This document shows positions 1 through 7,938 of a stretch of 64,000 nucleotides of DNA, one piece after another; position 1 is the first letter of the stretch; the number at the start of each line of letters is the position of its first letter. The notes under the pieces were generated by a model that saw only the letters and a list, made by a program, of their open reading frames with translations, was not told the DNA's origin and ran no database searches. The position numbers were made by a program, and so were the translations under genes. The DNA is from Nitrosotalea devaniterrae (GTDB lineage Archaea > Thermoproteota > Nitrososphaeria > Nitrososphaerales > Nitrosopumilaceae): contig LN890280.1 in the NCBI GenBank assembly GCA_900065925.1, forward strand, positions 364,451 to 428,450, in the 5' to 3' direction.

Positions 1-1
1 T

Positions 2-850
2 GATAATGTATCAGGTGAGATCCTTTGCGGTTCATGCGGACTAGTTTTAGAAGAAAAATCTTTGGAAACCATTTCATCATATTATTCTGATCCAATAGAT
101 TATTTGACAAAAAAAAATTCTGGTTCGGTCAACTCTTTGACAATGTTTGACATGAACATGACTACAATAATGTCAAAGAGAGATAGCTTGGGAAAATCTC
201 TTTCTAGAACAGCCAAAAATGAATTTTATCGTCTTAACATATTGAATACTAGGAGTTCAGTTGCTTCTAAAAGCAGGACACTTCGATCTGGCCTTTTATT
301 TCTTAACATGTTACAAATGAAATTGGGAATACCTGATTCTATAGCAGAAAATTCTGCACACATGTATAGAAAAGCCATACGCGCAAAATTGACAGTTGGA
401 CGAAAATCAAAAAATATAATCTGCGCATGTATCTATGCATCTTGTAAACAATACGGCATACCAAGATCAATTCTTGAAATATCAACCGTTAGCAATATGG
501 GTAAAAAAGAAATTGCACGAACGTATAGAAGTTTAGTTGAAAGATTGGATTTATCAATAAATCCTTTTAGTTCTAGAGAATTTCTGGCAAGTATTGCTGA
601 TGAGGCAAAAATTAGTGAAAAATCAAGAAGAGATGCCTTGGAAATAATTTATTCTATTGAGAAAGCAGGATTATCACAAGGAAAAAATCCAAAAGCGTTG
701 GCATCCGCATCACTTTATCTAGCTTGTGTCCTAAATGCAGAAAGAAAAACTCAAGCAGAGATAGCAAAGGCATCCCGCATTACATCCACTACCATAAGAA
801 CAAGATATTATGATTTGAAAGAGTTTTTTCTTGAAACGATAGAATCTTAA
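2..850 (+). CDS. tfb: Transcription initiation factor IIB (TFB), 5' truncated by window edge
   Basis: Archaeal TFB bridges TBP at the TATA box and RNA polymerase. The reading frame is open from base 2, so the gene starts before the window. The first residues contain the second half of the zinc ribbon (C-G-S-C-G), followed by a B-reader-like linker and two cyclin-like repeats. In the second repeat, P-K-A-L-A-S-A-S-L-Y-L-A-C is the classic TFB/TFIIB signature. No ATG lies near the zinc ribbon in the window. Thaumarchaeal genomes usually carry several TFB paralogues and this copy cannot be assigned to one of them. Identification is firm; the exact start is unseen. Confidence 0.93.
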   Translation, partial: DNVSGEILCGSCGLVLEEKSLETISSYYSDPIDYLTKKNSGSVNSLTMFDMNMTTIMSKRDSLGKSLSRTAKNEFYRLNILNTRSSVASKSRTLRSGLLFLNMLQMKLGIPDSIAENSAHMYRKAIRAKLTVGRKSKNIICACIYASCKQYGIPRSILEISTVSNMGKKEIARTYRSLVERLDLSINPFSSREFLASIADEAKISEKSRRDALEIIYSIEKAGLSQGKNPKALASASLYLACVLNAERKTQAEIAKASRITSTTIRTRYYDLKEFFLETIES

Positions 851-940
851 CAAATTTGATAAAACCAGATAGGAAAATTATGAAAATACGGTTACCATGT
901 AATGCAAATCTTAAAAGCTCAACTATGCTTACTAAAGGAG

Positions 941-1474
941 TTGGACCCAAATACTAAGAAAACATCTACTATTACCTTCAGACTTGATGAAAATACGATT
1001 GATGGATTACGTAATGAATCCAGTAACAGAAGAGTAAGCACCAATACGCTTGTAAATCAAGCATTAAGGCAATTTTTAGATTGGGGAATGTATGAATCAA
1101 CAGTAGGATTTGTCATAATTAACAAACAAGTCTTCATACATGTTTTTGGAAAGCTGAGCCAAAAAGAAATCATAGACATTGCCACACGGGTTGGCAAGGA
1201 TGAAGTAAAAAACATCGCTTTATTCATGAAGGGCAGGATGGATATCAAGTCGTTTTTGGCATGGTTTGAGTTACGAATGATAAACTCGTCAGTTCAAGTA
1301 AGTCATATTCATGAAGATAATCATTTTCACAGGTATGTTATGAAACATGAATTGGGAAAAAACTGGTCAATATACCACAAAACAATTCTTGAATTGATAT
1401 TTGAGGAAGTATTCAATAAAAAAATTGACGTAAAAATTGACAAAACTATGATTTCATTTGAATTTTCCGAATAA
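941..1474 (+). CDS. Ribbon-helix-helix regulator with conserved C-terminal domain (paralogue A)
   Basis: Probable DNA-binding regulator. The N-terminal stretch K-K-T-S-T-I-T-F-R-L-D followed by two helices fits a MetJ/Arc/CopG-type ribbon-helix-helix. The remaining ~130 residues form a separate domain with a conserved W-F-E-x-R-M and, near the C-terminus, H-x-L-G-x-N-W-S-x-Y-H. Two paralogues lie in this window (25724-26260 minus, 55101-55631 plus). The TTG at 941 gives 177 residues and aligns without a gap to the start of the 55101 paralogue (M-x-x-x-x-K-K-T-S-T-x-T-F-R), so I prefer it to the ATG at 902, which would add 13 unmatched residues. The function of the C-terminal domain is unknown to me. 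Confidence 0.75.
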   Translation: MDPNTKKTSTITFRLDENTIDGLRNESSNRRVSTNTLVNQALRQFLDWGMYESTVGFVIINKQVFIHVFGKLSQKEIIDIATRVGKDEVKNIALFMKGRMDIKSFLAWFELRMINSSVQVSHIHEDNHFHRYVMKHELGKNWSIYHKTILELIFEEVFNKKIDVKIDKTMISFEFSE

Positions 1475-1678
1475 TGGGTTGTTTAATATTATAAGCACAT
1501 ACTGAAGGTATGAATAAATTTTAAACTAAAAATCATCTTAATGTAAATTGTCTATTTTTCAATAACCTGTTAATTTTCTACATTATTCTGATAAACAGAA
1601 ATTTTCACTAATCATATCATCTGGACAAAACAAGAATATGCCTTTTGTTAATTACATTTTGATTCAAGAATTTCAGTT

Positions 1679-1698
1679 GTATTACAGTGTATACTAAC
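1679..1698 (+). promoter_or_regulatory. Conserved upstream motif, copy 1 (before cupredoxin gene)
   Basis: The 20-bp motif GTATTRCAGTGTATACTWAC occurs here and again at 2381-2400, with only two differing positions. It contains the GTATAC palindrome and ends about 31 bases before the TTG start at 1730; the second copy ends 32 bases before its GTG start. The TATA-box position of a leaderless archaeal promoter is at nearly this distance, so the motif may combine a core promoter with a regulator site. Confidence 0.6.
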
Positions 1699-1729
1699 TA
1701 GGCTTTATGTCAAACTGCATATGACATAA

Positions 1730-2203
1730 TTGTTGAGTCTGCCAACATCAAGCCATGCCTATGGAATAGGATTGATCGCAGTGATAGTAGGAGTAGCTAT
1801 GGGGGTATCATATTATCAGCTTTATTTCATACCTGAATTAAATGCAAAACCAATAATTTCAGAAAAAGTATTACATCCTGGAGATACTACTACCATAACA
1901 ATTGTGCCGGGAGCTGAAAATAATGATCAGGCACAAAATTTCGTACCAAAGAAAGTTGAGATCCAACTTGGAATAAACAATCTAGTTATTTGGAAAAATA
2001 CTGGAGAGACTGCTCATACCGTTACTCCTGATGAACCATATAAAGACGAATATAGTGGAAATTTTGGCTCTCCTGGAGTCATAAGACCGGGCAATTCATA
2101 CCAATTTTTATTTACTCAAGAGGCGAAAATAAAGTATCATTGTGAGCCACATCCATGGATGACTGGAGAAATTGATGTGGTACATGGAGCATTAACTTCT
2201 TGA
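1730..2203 (+). CDS. Membrane-anchored cupredoxin (plastocyanin-like blue copper protein)
   Basis: Small type-1 copper electron carrier, expected outside the membrane. Residues ~10-28 form one transmembrane anchor (Y-G-I-G-L-I-A-V-I-V-G-V-A-M-G-V). The cupredoxin fold follows, with all four expected ligands: His96 (A-H-T-V-T), Cys138, His141 and Met144 in Y-H-C-E-P-H-P-W-M. An in-frame stop at 1727-1729 forces the start to TTG 1730 or TTG 1733. In thaumarchaea such proteins are thought to replace cytochrome c in the electron transport of ammonia oxidation (established for the group, inferred here). It is preceded by the motif at 1679-1698, which it shares with the regulator gene at 2433. Confidence 0.88.
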   Translation: MLSLPTSSHAYGIGLIAVIVGVAMGVSYYQLYFIPELNAKPIISEKVLHPGDTTTITIVPGAENNDQAQNFVPKKVEIQLGINNLVIWKNTGETAHTVTPDEPYKDEYSGNFGSPGVIRPGNSYQFLFTQEAKIKYHCEPHPWMTGEIDVVHGALTS

Positions 2204-2380
2204 TTATCACCACTTGTAAAAATTGGTACAACTCACAGATCAACAACTCATACTAAATTCAATGACATAACTGAAAAAGCTTGTTAGATGTATGAAGCAG
2301 ATCTACTGGGACAATAAAAAATTAATACTAGAAATTACACATTGTGTTAAAATTAGATCATCGCATAATTAGTTTGGAAT

Positions 2381-2400
2381 GTATTGCAGTGTATACTTAC
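2381..2400 (+). promoter_or_regulatory. Conserved upstream motif, copy 2 (before winged-helix gene)
   Basis: Second copy of the 20-bp motif seen at 1679-1698 (18 of 20 identical), again including GTATAC and again ~32 bases before a start codon (GTG 2433). Flanking sequence is not otherwise alike, so this is unlikely to be a simple recent duplication. The two genes are probably co-regulated, or the winged-helix protein regulates both. Confidence 0.6.
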
Positions 2401-2432
2401 CAACTTAACTATTTTACTGTAAATAAAATATC

Positions 2433-2765
2433 GTGCAGATCCTATCACCACTAAAAGTCAAAGCTGATACATGGGAAGAACAAGTTCTTCAGGTTTTATT
2501 GGACAAACATTGTCTTTCAATTTTAAGCATGACCAAAGAAAACGCAATGACTGCTTCAATGATTTGTGCATGTTGTAATATTTCTATAAGTGTGGCATAC
2601 AGAAAACTAAAGTTACTTAAAAAACTCAATCTTTTACGTTCTACATACACTATACAATCGGATGGTAAAAAATCTATGTCATTTCAAAGTAAAACTATTG
2701 AAATCAATATATCGTTGTGTGAAAATCAACTACGAATTCATACCACCTTTGCACCCCTTGAATGA
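2433..2765 (+). CDS. Small winged-helix DNA-binding regulator
   Basis: A 110-residue protein with an ArsR/MarR-like winged helix: helix, then I-S-V-A-Y-R-K-L-K-L-L-K-K as the probable recognition helix, then a wing and a beta strand (D-G-K-K-S-M-S-F-Q-S-K). It has no Cys-pair or His-rich sensor motif beyond C-A-C-C near residue 46, which could be a metal or redox site. The protein at 55714-56034 has the same architecture and a matching S-G-K-K-F-F-M-Y-Q-S-K segment. The start is GTG 2433, placed 32 bases after the motif at 2381. The next gene begins within eight bases, so the two probably form an operon. Confidence 0.72.
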   Translation: MQILSPLKVKADTWEEQVLQVLLDKHCLSILSMTKENAMTASMICACCNISISVAYRKLKLLKKLNLLRSTYTIQSDGKKSMSFQSKTIEINISLCENQLRIHTTFAPLE

Positions 2766-2772
2766 TGTCGTA

Positions 2773-3165
2773 ATGTCATCCTACATATTCCTTGAATCGT
2801 TGTGTGACTCCATTATTGGATTGAACAAAAGCATTCAATCTGTAGCAGTTATCAACAATCGTGGAAGAGTATTGGAAAAAATTTCAAGGCCCAAATTTGC
2901 TAGACAATTTCCTGATCATTTGAATGAACTTTTTTGTATGAGCTGTGTTCTACAAATTTCAATAGGAAAAGATTTTGATGAAAATTATGGTCCTATCAGT
3001 TATTACATATCAGAAAGGTCAAATCTTACAATCATTACCTTTCCATTGGGTGAAAATATGGTTCTCATAACATCTGACAAAAATACTAGTCCAATAACAT
3101 TGGCAAGAAAGGCTATGAGTATATTCAAAAATTATGTAAGATATACTCCTTATAATTTAGAATAG
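2773..3165 (+). CDS. Roadblock-like small protein (resembles thaumarchaeal DUF6659)
   Basis: About 130 residues from ATG 2773. The pattern of an N-terminal helix (L-C-D-S-I-I-G-L-N-K), then S-V-A-V-I-N-N-R-G-R-V-L-E-K, a central helix and L-T-I-I-T-F-P-L-G-E-N-M-V-L-I-T-S fits a Roadblock/LC7-type alpha-beta fold. From memory it looks like the thaumarchaeal DUF6659 family. The reading frame extends upstream to 2662, but that stretch overlaps the regulator gene and is not family-like; TTG 2758, overlapping the upstream stop, is another possible start. Its role is unknown; coupling to the winged-helix gene suggests a shared sensory function. Confidence 0.65.
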   Translation: MSSYIFLESLCDSIIGLNKSIQSVAVINNRGRVLEKISRPKFARQFPDHLNELFCMSCVLQISIGKDFDENYGPISYYISERSNLTIITFPLGENMVLITSDKNTSPITLARKAMSIFKNYVRYTPYNLE

Positions 3166-3185
3166 ACAATAATTAGTTGAGAACA

Positions 3186-4154
3186 ATGGATGAAAAATTA
3201 TTACAAAAATTGGATTCATTATTATTTATAATATTTGTATTTTTCTCTCTTGCTATGTTTTCTAACAATAATGCATATGCAGAAAATAGAACCATCACGA
3301 TTCCACTTGGTGCATCAAATCCTCATTTTGAGACAGAAGCTAAATTTTGGTATGAACCTCCAGTTCTGACCATTAATTCTGGAGATACTGTAACATGGCT
3401 TAACTCCGATAATGAAATTCATACAGTAACAAGTGGCAAAGGAATCAGCAGAGAAGAATTTGCACAAGGAACGATGACAGGTACTTCTGATGGTTACTTT
3501 GATAGCGGATCATTCAATCCAGGACACTCTTGGTCTTTTACTTTTGACAAGGCCGGTACATTTTACTATTTTTGCACAATACATCCTTGGATGAATGGTG
3601 CGATAGTAGTAAGTACGACAATTCCAGACTATGCTACTGATGCACAGGGAAACGAGATTGAAAAATTTCCTATAGTCAAATACACTCAAGGAAAAGAGGT
3701 TGAAGCAGATCTTACATGGGAACCACATGTCATTCTAACGGGTGAACAAATTACATTTATTTTCAATTTCTATAATCCTATCACATCGTCTTCACTTATG
3801 AGTTCAACACCATATCGTTTTGTAATAGTGCAAAATGGAACAGAGATATTCTCAGTTGATGATGCTACTCAGTACAGCGGAGGCTACAAGTATTTTGTAT
3901 TTGAAAACCCAGGACCTGTGGAGTTTAAGCTTGAAAAGATAGACAACACTAACTTGTCTACACAATTTTCTACACTCGTATTTGAAAATCCATCTAAAAT
4001 AAAACAGGAAACACCAATAATTCAGCCCGCAAGAAACTTGGCTCTAAGTCAGGCTGTACAGATAGTTTTCATAGGTCCGCCAATTGCCATTGCTATATTT
4101 ATAATAATTTGGGCAAAATGGGGTGATAAATTAAGGAAAAAGAAAAGCCACTAG
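3186..4154 (+). CDS. Secreted cupredoxin-domain protein with C-terminal membrane anchor
   Basis: Blue copper protein facing the outside of the cell. Residues ~9-32 form a signal peptide ending ...N-A-Y-A before E-N-R. The cupredoxin domain (to ~142) holds His79 (I-H-T-V-T) and Cys130, His133 and Met136 in Y-F-C-T-I-H-P-W-M, a complete type-1 site. A second beta-rich domain of about 140 residues follows, then one transmembrane helix near the C-terminus with a basic K-K-K tail that should be cytoplasmic. ATG 3186 puts the hydrophobic stretch at a normal distance; TTG 3177 would add three residues. It could be an electron carrier or a copper-binding scaffold. Confidence 0.85.
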   Translation: MDEKLLQKLDSLLFIIFVFFSLAMFSNNNAYAENRTITIPLGASNPHFETEAKFWYEPPVLTINSGDTVTWLNSDNEIHTVTSGKGISREEFAQGTMTGTSDGYFDSGSFNPGHSWSFTFDKAGTFYYFCTIHPWMNGAIVVSTTIPDYATDAQGNEIEKFPIVKYTQGKEVEADLTWEPHVILTGEQITFIFNFYNPITSSSLMSSTPYRFVIVQNGTEIFSVDDATQYSGGYKYFVFENPGPVEFKLEKIDNTNLSTQFSTLVFENPSKIKQETPIIQPARNLALSQAVQIVFIGPPIAIAIFIIIWAKWGDKLRKKKSH

Positions 4155-4178
4155 TACTCATTCGAACAAAATGAGTAC
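4154..4178 (+). terminator. Stem-loop directly after cupredoxin stop codon
   Basis: Perfect 9-bp inverted repeat GTACTCATT / AATGAGTAC with a 7-base loop, beginning on the last base of the stop codon. No U-tract follows directly, so it may be a 3'-end stabilising hairpin or protein site rather than a true terminator. Confidence 0.4.
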
Positions 4179-4333
4179 GTATTGAACAAATCTAACCAAA
4201 CACATCTCCTGTATTTTGTTTGTCATATTTTAGAGGGAAAACTAAACTAGGTGAACAAAACCCATCAAGGGTTCATCCCAAGATAACAAACATTTTTGTT
4301 CGATTAACAATTGCAGGATATGAAAATGTAGAT

Positions 4334-4852
4334 CTATGTGATGGCTTTTTTGTGGACTGGATTGGAAGAAGGCTTTCTCTCCGCTGATTTCTTCCTTAGT
4401 TTGCTTCCGCATATGGAGCAGTTTGACATTTTTTTTAAAACCTTGTCGCATGCAGGACAAAAATAAACACTATCTAACACCTTGGATATTCCCTTGGTCA
4501 TTATTGGAATGACTTTGAGATCCAAGTGTTTGCCAACATTTGATACTGTATAATCATCTGTTACCAATTCACCGTCAATCTGAATACATAATGCAAGAAC
4601 TGATACATCTTCTTTTGATAAACTTGGAAGATCACCTGTCTGATTTGCTTTTTCCAAAATTATATCAATGAATTTTTTTTCTGGCTCTATGATATGTAAT
4701 CTGCCTAGATCAATGAGTGTCTCTACCGCACCATGACTTTTTTTAATGTGCTTGATTTCTTCGAAGACCAAAGGAGTTGTAAAACTTTGTTCTTGTGAAG
4801 AAAATGGTACTCCGGCATAAAATGAGGTTGCATCTAAAACTCTAGAAGCCAA
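4334..4852 (-). CDS. nob1: rRNA maturation endonuclease NOB1 (PIN domain + zinc ribbon)
   Basis: Cleaves the 3' end of pre-16S rRNA during small-subunit maturation. The PIN nuclease domain covers residues ~1-125, with the acidic residues expected at the metal site: Asp7 (V-L-D-A-T), Glu31, Asp82 (K-E-D-V-S) and Asp99/Asp100 (V-T-D-D-Y). A zinc ribbon follows (Cys132, Cys135, Cys145, Cys148). A Lys/Arg-rich tail could bind RNA. The start overlaps the end of nadK by 11 bases, so the two genes are likely translated from one message. Confidence 0.88.
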   Translation of the reverse strand: MASRVLDATSFYAGVPFSSQEQSFTTPLVFEEIKHIKKSHGAVETLIDLGRLHIIEPEKKFIDIILEKANQTGDLPSLSKEDVSVLALCIQIDGELVTDDYTVSNVGKHLDLKVIPIMTKGISKVLDSVYFCPACDKVLKKMSNCSICGSKLRKKSAERKPSSNPVHKKAIT

Positions 4853-5657
4853 GTTTGCTCATCTGTCTCAAACCTTGTTTTTTCAGTCGTACAAATACTG
4901 CTTGTTTTTTGTATTTTCTTATAGTTATCACTTCATCAAATCTGGCAGATTTGATAACTTGTGCATCCATGATTATGTTTGAATCATGATTACTTATGAT
5001 CTCAACTTTTTCATCGGGAACTACAATTGATGGCAACTTGTTTACAGGTGCAACTGGTGTTATGATAAGAACATTCAGACTTTCATGAAGAATTGGGCCG
5101 CCCAAAGAATAAGAGTGTCCCGTGGAACCGCTTGGCGTTGCGACGATTACTCCATCCATCTTCTGTGTTACAGTATCGCTTTGGAATTTGATCTCAAACA
5201 ATGATGTCTTTGTTAAATTCTCTCTATTGATGTAAATTTCATTTAATGCTGGTGGAAAATCTTGTCCTCCACAAGATGCGACCACTCTGATTCTCTTGTC
5301 AAAGAAAATCTTGTCTGCAATGATCTGGTCAATTGCCGTATCAATCTCTGGTAATGTGATTTCTGATAATATGCCCCTATTTCCGCCTACGTTTATTGCA
5401 AGATTTGGAACCTCGTTTTCTAGATACCTAAAAGTTCGTAGAGTTGTTCCATCTCCCCCAAGAGTTATTGTCAAATCTAATTTTGTGGTCTTGAGATCCT
5501 CTAAGTCATTAACCTTTTTTGTGCCATCCACTTCTACAGCTGAAACAGTGTATACCTTGACTTTTTTTGCTAGTAATTTTTTTGCAACTTTTTTTACTGC
5601 GTCCTCTGATTCCTTTGAACCGACTTTACTTACTAATGCGACATTGTGAAGTTCCAA
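4842..5657 (-). CDS. nadK: NAD kinase
   Basis: Makes NADP from NAD with ATP or polyphosphate. The diagnostic G-G-D-G-T motif is at residues 67-71, followed by N-V-G-G-N-R-G-I-L and the T-P-S-G-S-T-G-H-S-Y-S-L-G-G-P segment that forms the nucleotide site. The length of 271 residues is normal for archaeal enzymes. It is the first gene of an operon with nob1. The upstream 88 bases separate it from the divergent rhodanese gene. Confidence 0.93.
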   Translation of the reverse strand: MELHNVALVSKVGSKESEDAVKKVAKKLLAKKVKVYTVSAVEVDGTKKVNDLEDLKTTKLDLTITLGGDGTTLRTFRYLENEVPNLAINVGGNRGILSEITLPEIDTAIDQIIADKIFFDKRIRVVASCGGQDFPPALNEIYINRENLTKTSLFEIKFQSDTVTQKMDGVIVATPSGSTGHSYSLGGPILHESLNVLIITPVAPVNKLPSIVVPDEKVEIISNHDSNIIMDAQVIKSARFDEVITIRKYKKQAVFVRLKKQGLRQMSKLGF

Positions 5658-5745
5658 TCAAGATTATCAATTCTAATTTCACTTAAAAAGCATATGATGG
5701 GAATAAAATATTAAGAACCACACTCGTGAATATGGTAGAAATAAA

Positions 5746-6585
5746 ATGAATTATGCACAACAAGTTTTAGTAGATACAGAAACCGTTGCAAATAATCTTG
5801 GTAAATCATTAAAAGTTGTTGAAGTAGACTATGACCCAGAAAATGCCTACAGGGCAGGCCATCTGCAGGGAGCTAGTCTGATCTGGTGGAAGCGAGACAT
5901 CAATGATCCTATAACCAGAGATATAATCAGCAAATCACAATTTGAAGACCTTTTATCAAGAAACGGAATAACTCCACAATCTGAAGTTGTTTTGTATGGA
6001 GACTTTAACAATTGGTTTGCAGCCTTTGTATTTTGGATATTCAAGTATTATGGACACGAAAATGTAAAGATAATGAACGGTGGAAGAAAAAAATGGGAAA
6101 TTGAAAACAGATCTTATACAAAAGATGAACCACAAATACCAAAAACAAACTATGTTGCACAACCACCAAACGAGGGATTGCGTGCATATCTGTTTGATGT
6201 AAGAAGAGCACTTGACAAAAAGGATACAGTTCTAGTTGATGTACGTTCACCAAAAGAATTTTCAGGAGAAATAACTGCTCCGGCAGAATATCCGATGGAG
6301 CATGCTCAAAGGGGAGGACACATTCCAAATGCAAATAACATTCCTTGGGCAAGTGCAGTCAATGACACTGATGGTACTTTCAAATCCGTAGAAGATCTCA
6401 AGAAAATTTATGAAACAAAAGGTGTCACACCTGACAAAGATGTCATATGCTATTGTAGAATAGGGGAACGATCTTCGCATACTTGGTTTGTTCTAAAATA
6501 TCTACTTGGGTATCCTCAAGTTAGAAACTATGACGGTTCCTGGACTGAATGGGGTAATATGATTGGAAACCCAATCGAAAAATAA
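5746..6585 (+). CDS. Sulfurtransferase with two rhodanese domains
   Basis: A 279-residue protein with tandem rhodanese folds. The N-terminal domain (R-A-G-H-L-Q-G-A-S-L-I-W-W) has no active-site Cys. The C-terminal domain has V-D-V-R-S-P-K-E-F and an active-site loop C-R-I-G-E-R-S, with the catalytic Cys near residue 236. The C-R-x-G-x-R-x loop is usual for thiosulfate:cyanide sulfurtransferases, while mercaptopyruvate enzymes normally have C-G-x-G-V-T. It may supply sulfane sulfur for thio-modification or Fe-S assembly. A small gene overlaps its 3' end by 23 bases. Confidence 0.88.
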   Translation: MNYAQQVLVDTETVANNLGKSLKVVEVDYDPENAYRAGHLQGASLIWWKRDINDPITRDIISKSQFEDLLSRNGITPQSEVVLYGDFNNWFAAFVFWIFKYYGHENVKIMNGGRKKWEIENRSYTKDEPQIPKTNYVAQPPNEGLRAYLFDVRRALDKKDTVLVDVRSPKEFSGEITAPAEYPMEHAQRGGHIPNANNIPWASAVNDTDGTFKSVEDLKKIYETKGVTPDKDVICYCRIGERSSHTWFVLKYLLGYPQVRNYDGSWTEWGNMIGNPIEK

Positions 6586-6895
6586 CGAAACTAATCCAGA
6601 ACTACCAATTCTAAAAAAAGGTATATTCTATGCAATACTTGATGATCCTGTTTTTCTCATAATGGAAGACAGAACTAAACGTGGTCTCACTGTTCTAGAA
6701 AGATCGATTGATGAAAAATATGGTGTCAATTCTGATAAAGGAATGATCTATGACATGGATGGAATTGGGCGTAAGATGGGCATAAGGTGGTTCTTTCCAA
6801 AAGACATCTATGGATTTGACAAGGTTCTTGAGCATGCAACCGAGATGGAACAAAGATACAAAAAGATCCGAGAAGAGACTTGCCCTGATTATTAA
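6563..6895 (+). CDS. Hypothetical protein overlapping rhodanese gene
   Basis: I do not recognise this 110-residue soluble protein. The start is uncertain: TTG 6563 overlaps the rhodanese gene. The conserved-looking core is I-F-Y-A-I-L-D-D-P-V-F-L-I-M-E, then R-K-M-G-I-R-W-F-F-P-K-D-I-Y-G-F and a C-terminal helix. No signal peptide, membrane segment or Cys pair is seen. The overlap implies translation coupled to the sulfurtransferase and perhaps a partner role in sulfur transfer. Confidence 0.6.
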   Translation: METQSKNNETNPELPILKKGIFYAILDDPVFLIMEDRTKRGLTVLERSIDEKYGVNSDKGMIYDMDGIGRKMGIRWFFPKDIYGFDKVLEHATEMEQRYKKIREETCPDY

Positions 6896-6933
6896 GAAGC
6901 ATTTTTAAACTCTTTTTTCATAATACTTCTCAG

Positions 6934-7884
6934 ATGTCACTCCTGCTAAAGGATAAAGTGTATACAGTTCAATCGGCTACATCAAAAAGAGGAGTCTATC
7001 CTTTACACAGTTACAAATTAGGTCTTTATCGTCTTCCTGTAAAACTTGAGGACACTTATGAAATTGATTCTATTGTTAGCGGATTCAAGAAAGTTTTTGA
7101 AATGGATAAATTTGCTGACAGAATTTATGCTACATATCGCTGGAAAGAAGAAAACATGCCAGACCCAGACGATAGTGGATACAAGTCAATAGATCTTGAA
7201 GTTCAAGTTGAGATTGTAACAGGAGAAGTTGTAGATATGATCTACCAAATATACCCAGTTGAAAAATATGGTGACGGTTTATGGGTTGAACATTATAGAA
7301 AGAAAGCAGATGCAAATGCAAAGATGATGATTGATACAATTTTACGAAATAGTGTTCTTGCTGACAAAATGGTAGAGCATGAAGTAAATACAAAAAAAAT
7401 AACACCAGAGCAAGCCCTACAAGAATTGGAAACAATGACACCACTAGCTCAGATAGTTGCTAATGCAAAACCAAAACCAAAACCAGCAGCTCCACCGCCC
7501 GGGCAACAAGTGGTGGAAGCAGAACCTGAAACACCATCTGGAGCAAAGCCGGGTCCAATCGATGTTGACTTTAAATCAAAACTCAAAGTTGTTGAGACTT
7601 TTACTGCTCCATCAAGTCACAAGATCAAAGTATTCGGTCACAGAAAGGGCAATGAGATACTTGGAATCTGGGGAGAATTTGTATCAGTTGATTATGATAT
7701 CTGTGTAGGTGACGGTGCATGCATTGATGCATGTCCTGTAAAAGTTTACGAATGGGCTGAATTTGCAGGCAATCCAGCTTCTGAAAAAAAACCGTTGATG
7801 GCAAGAGAACCTGATTGCATATTTTGTCTAGCTTGTGAAAACGTATGTCCAGTCCAAGCAATCAAGATATCAAAGAAAGGTTAA
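6934..7884 (+). CDS. Seven-iron-type (3Fe-4S/4Fe-4S) ferredoxin with N-terminal extra domain
   Basis: The C-terminal ~100 residues (from 225) resemble the zinc-containing ferredoxins of Sulfolobales: C257-x5-C263-x3-C267-P, then C295-x2-C298-x2-C301-x3-C305-P, with P-A-S-E-K-K between. Asp260 stands where a fourth cluster-I Cys would be, as expected for a 3Fe-4S cluster. Two of the three His zinc ligands I recall from Sulfolobus are not conserved (L-G-I-W-G instead of L-G-I-H-G; only His229 remains). Residues 1-175 form an unrecognised alpha/beta domain, joined by a Pro/Lys/Ala-rich linker (~176-206). A TATA-like box at ~6903 puts ATG 6934 at a leaderless spacing. Confidence 0.85.
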   Translation: MSLLLKDKVYTVQSATSKRGVYPLHSYKLGLYRLPVKLEDTYEIDSIVSGFKKVFEMDKFADRIYATYRWKEENMPDPDDSGYKSIDLEVQVEIVTGEVVDMIYQIYPVEKYGDGLWVEHYRKKADANAKMMIDTILRNSVLADKMVEHEVNTKKITPEQALQELETMTPLAQIVANAKPKPKPAAPPPGQQVVEAEPETPSGAKPGPIDVDFKSKLKVVETFTAPSSHKIKVFGHRKGNEILGIWGEFVSVDYDICVGDGACIDACPVKVYEWAEFAGNPASEKKPLMAREPDCIFCLACENVCPVQAIKISKKG

Positions 7885-7938
7885 GAAAAAAATTTTTAGC
7901 GGTACGCCTATAAAGACTTTCGAGTTGAAAAACTCTGA

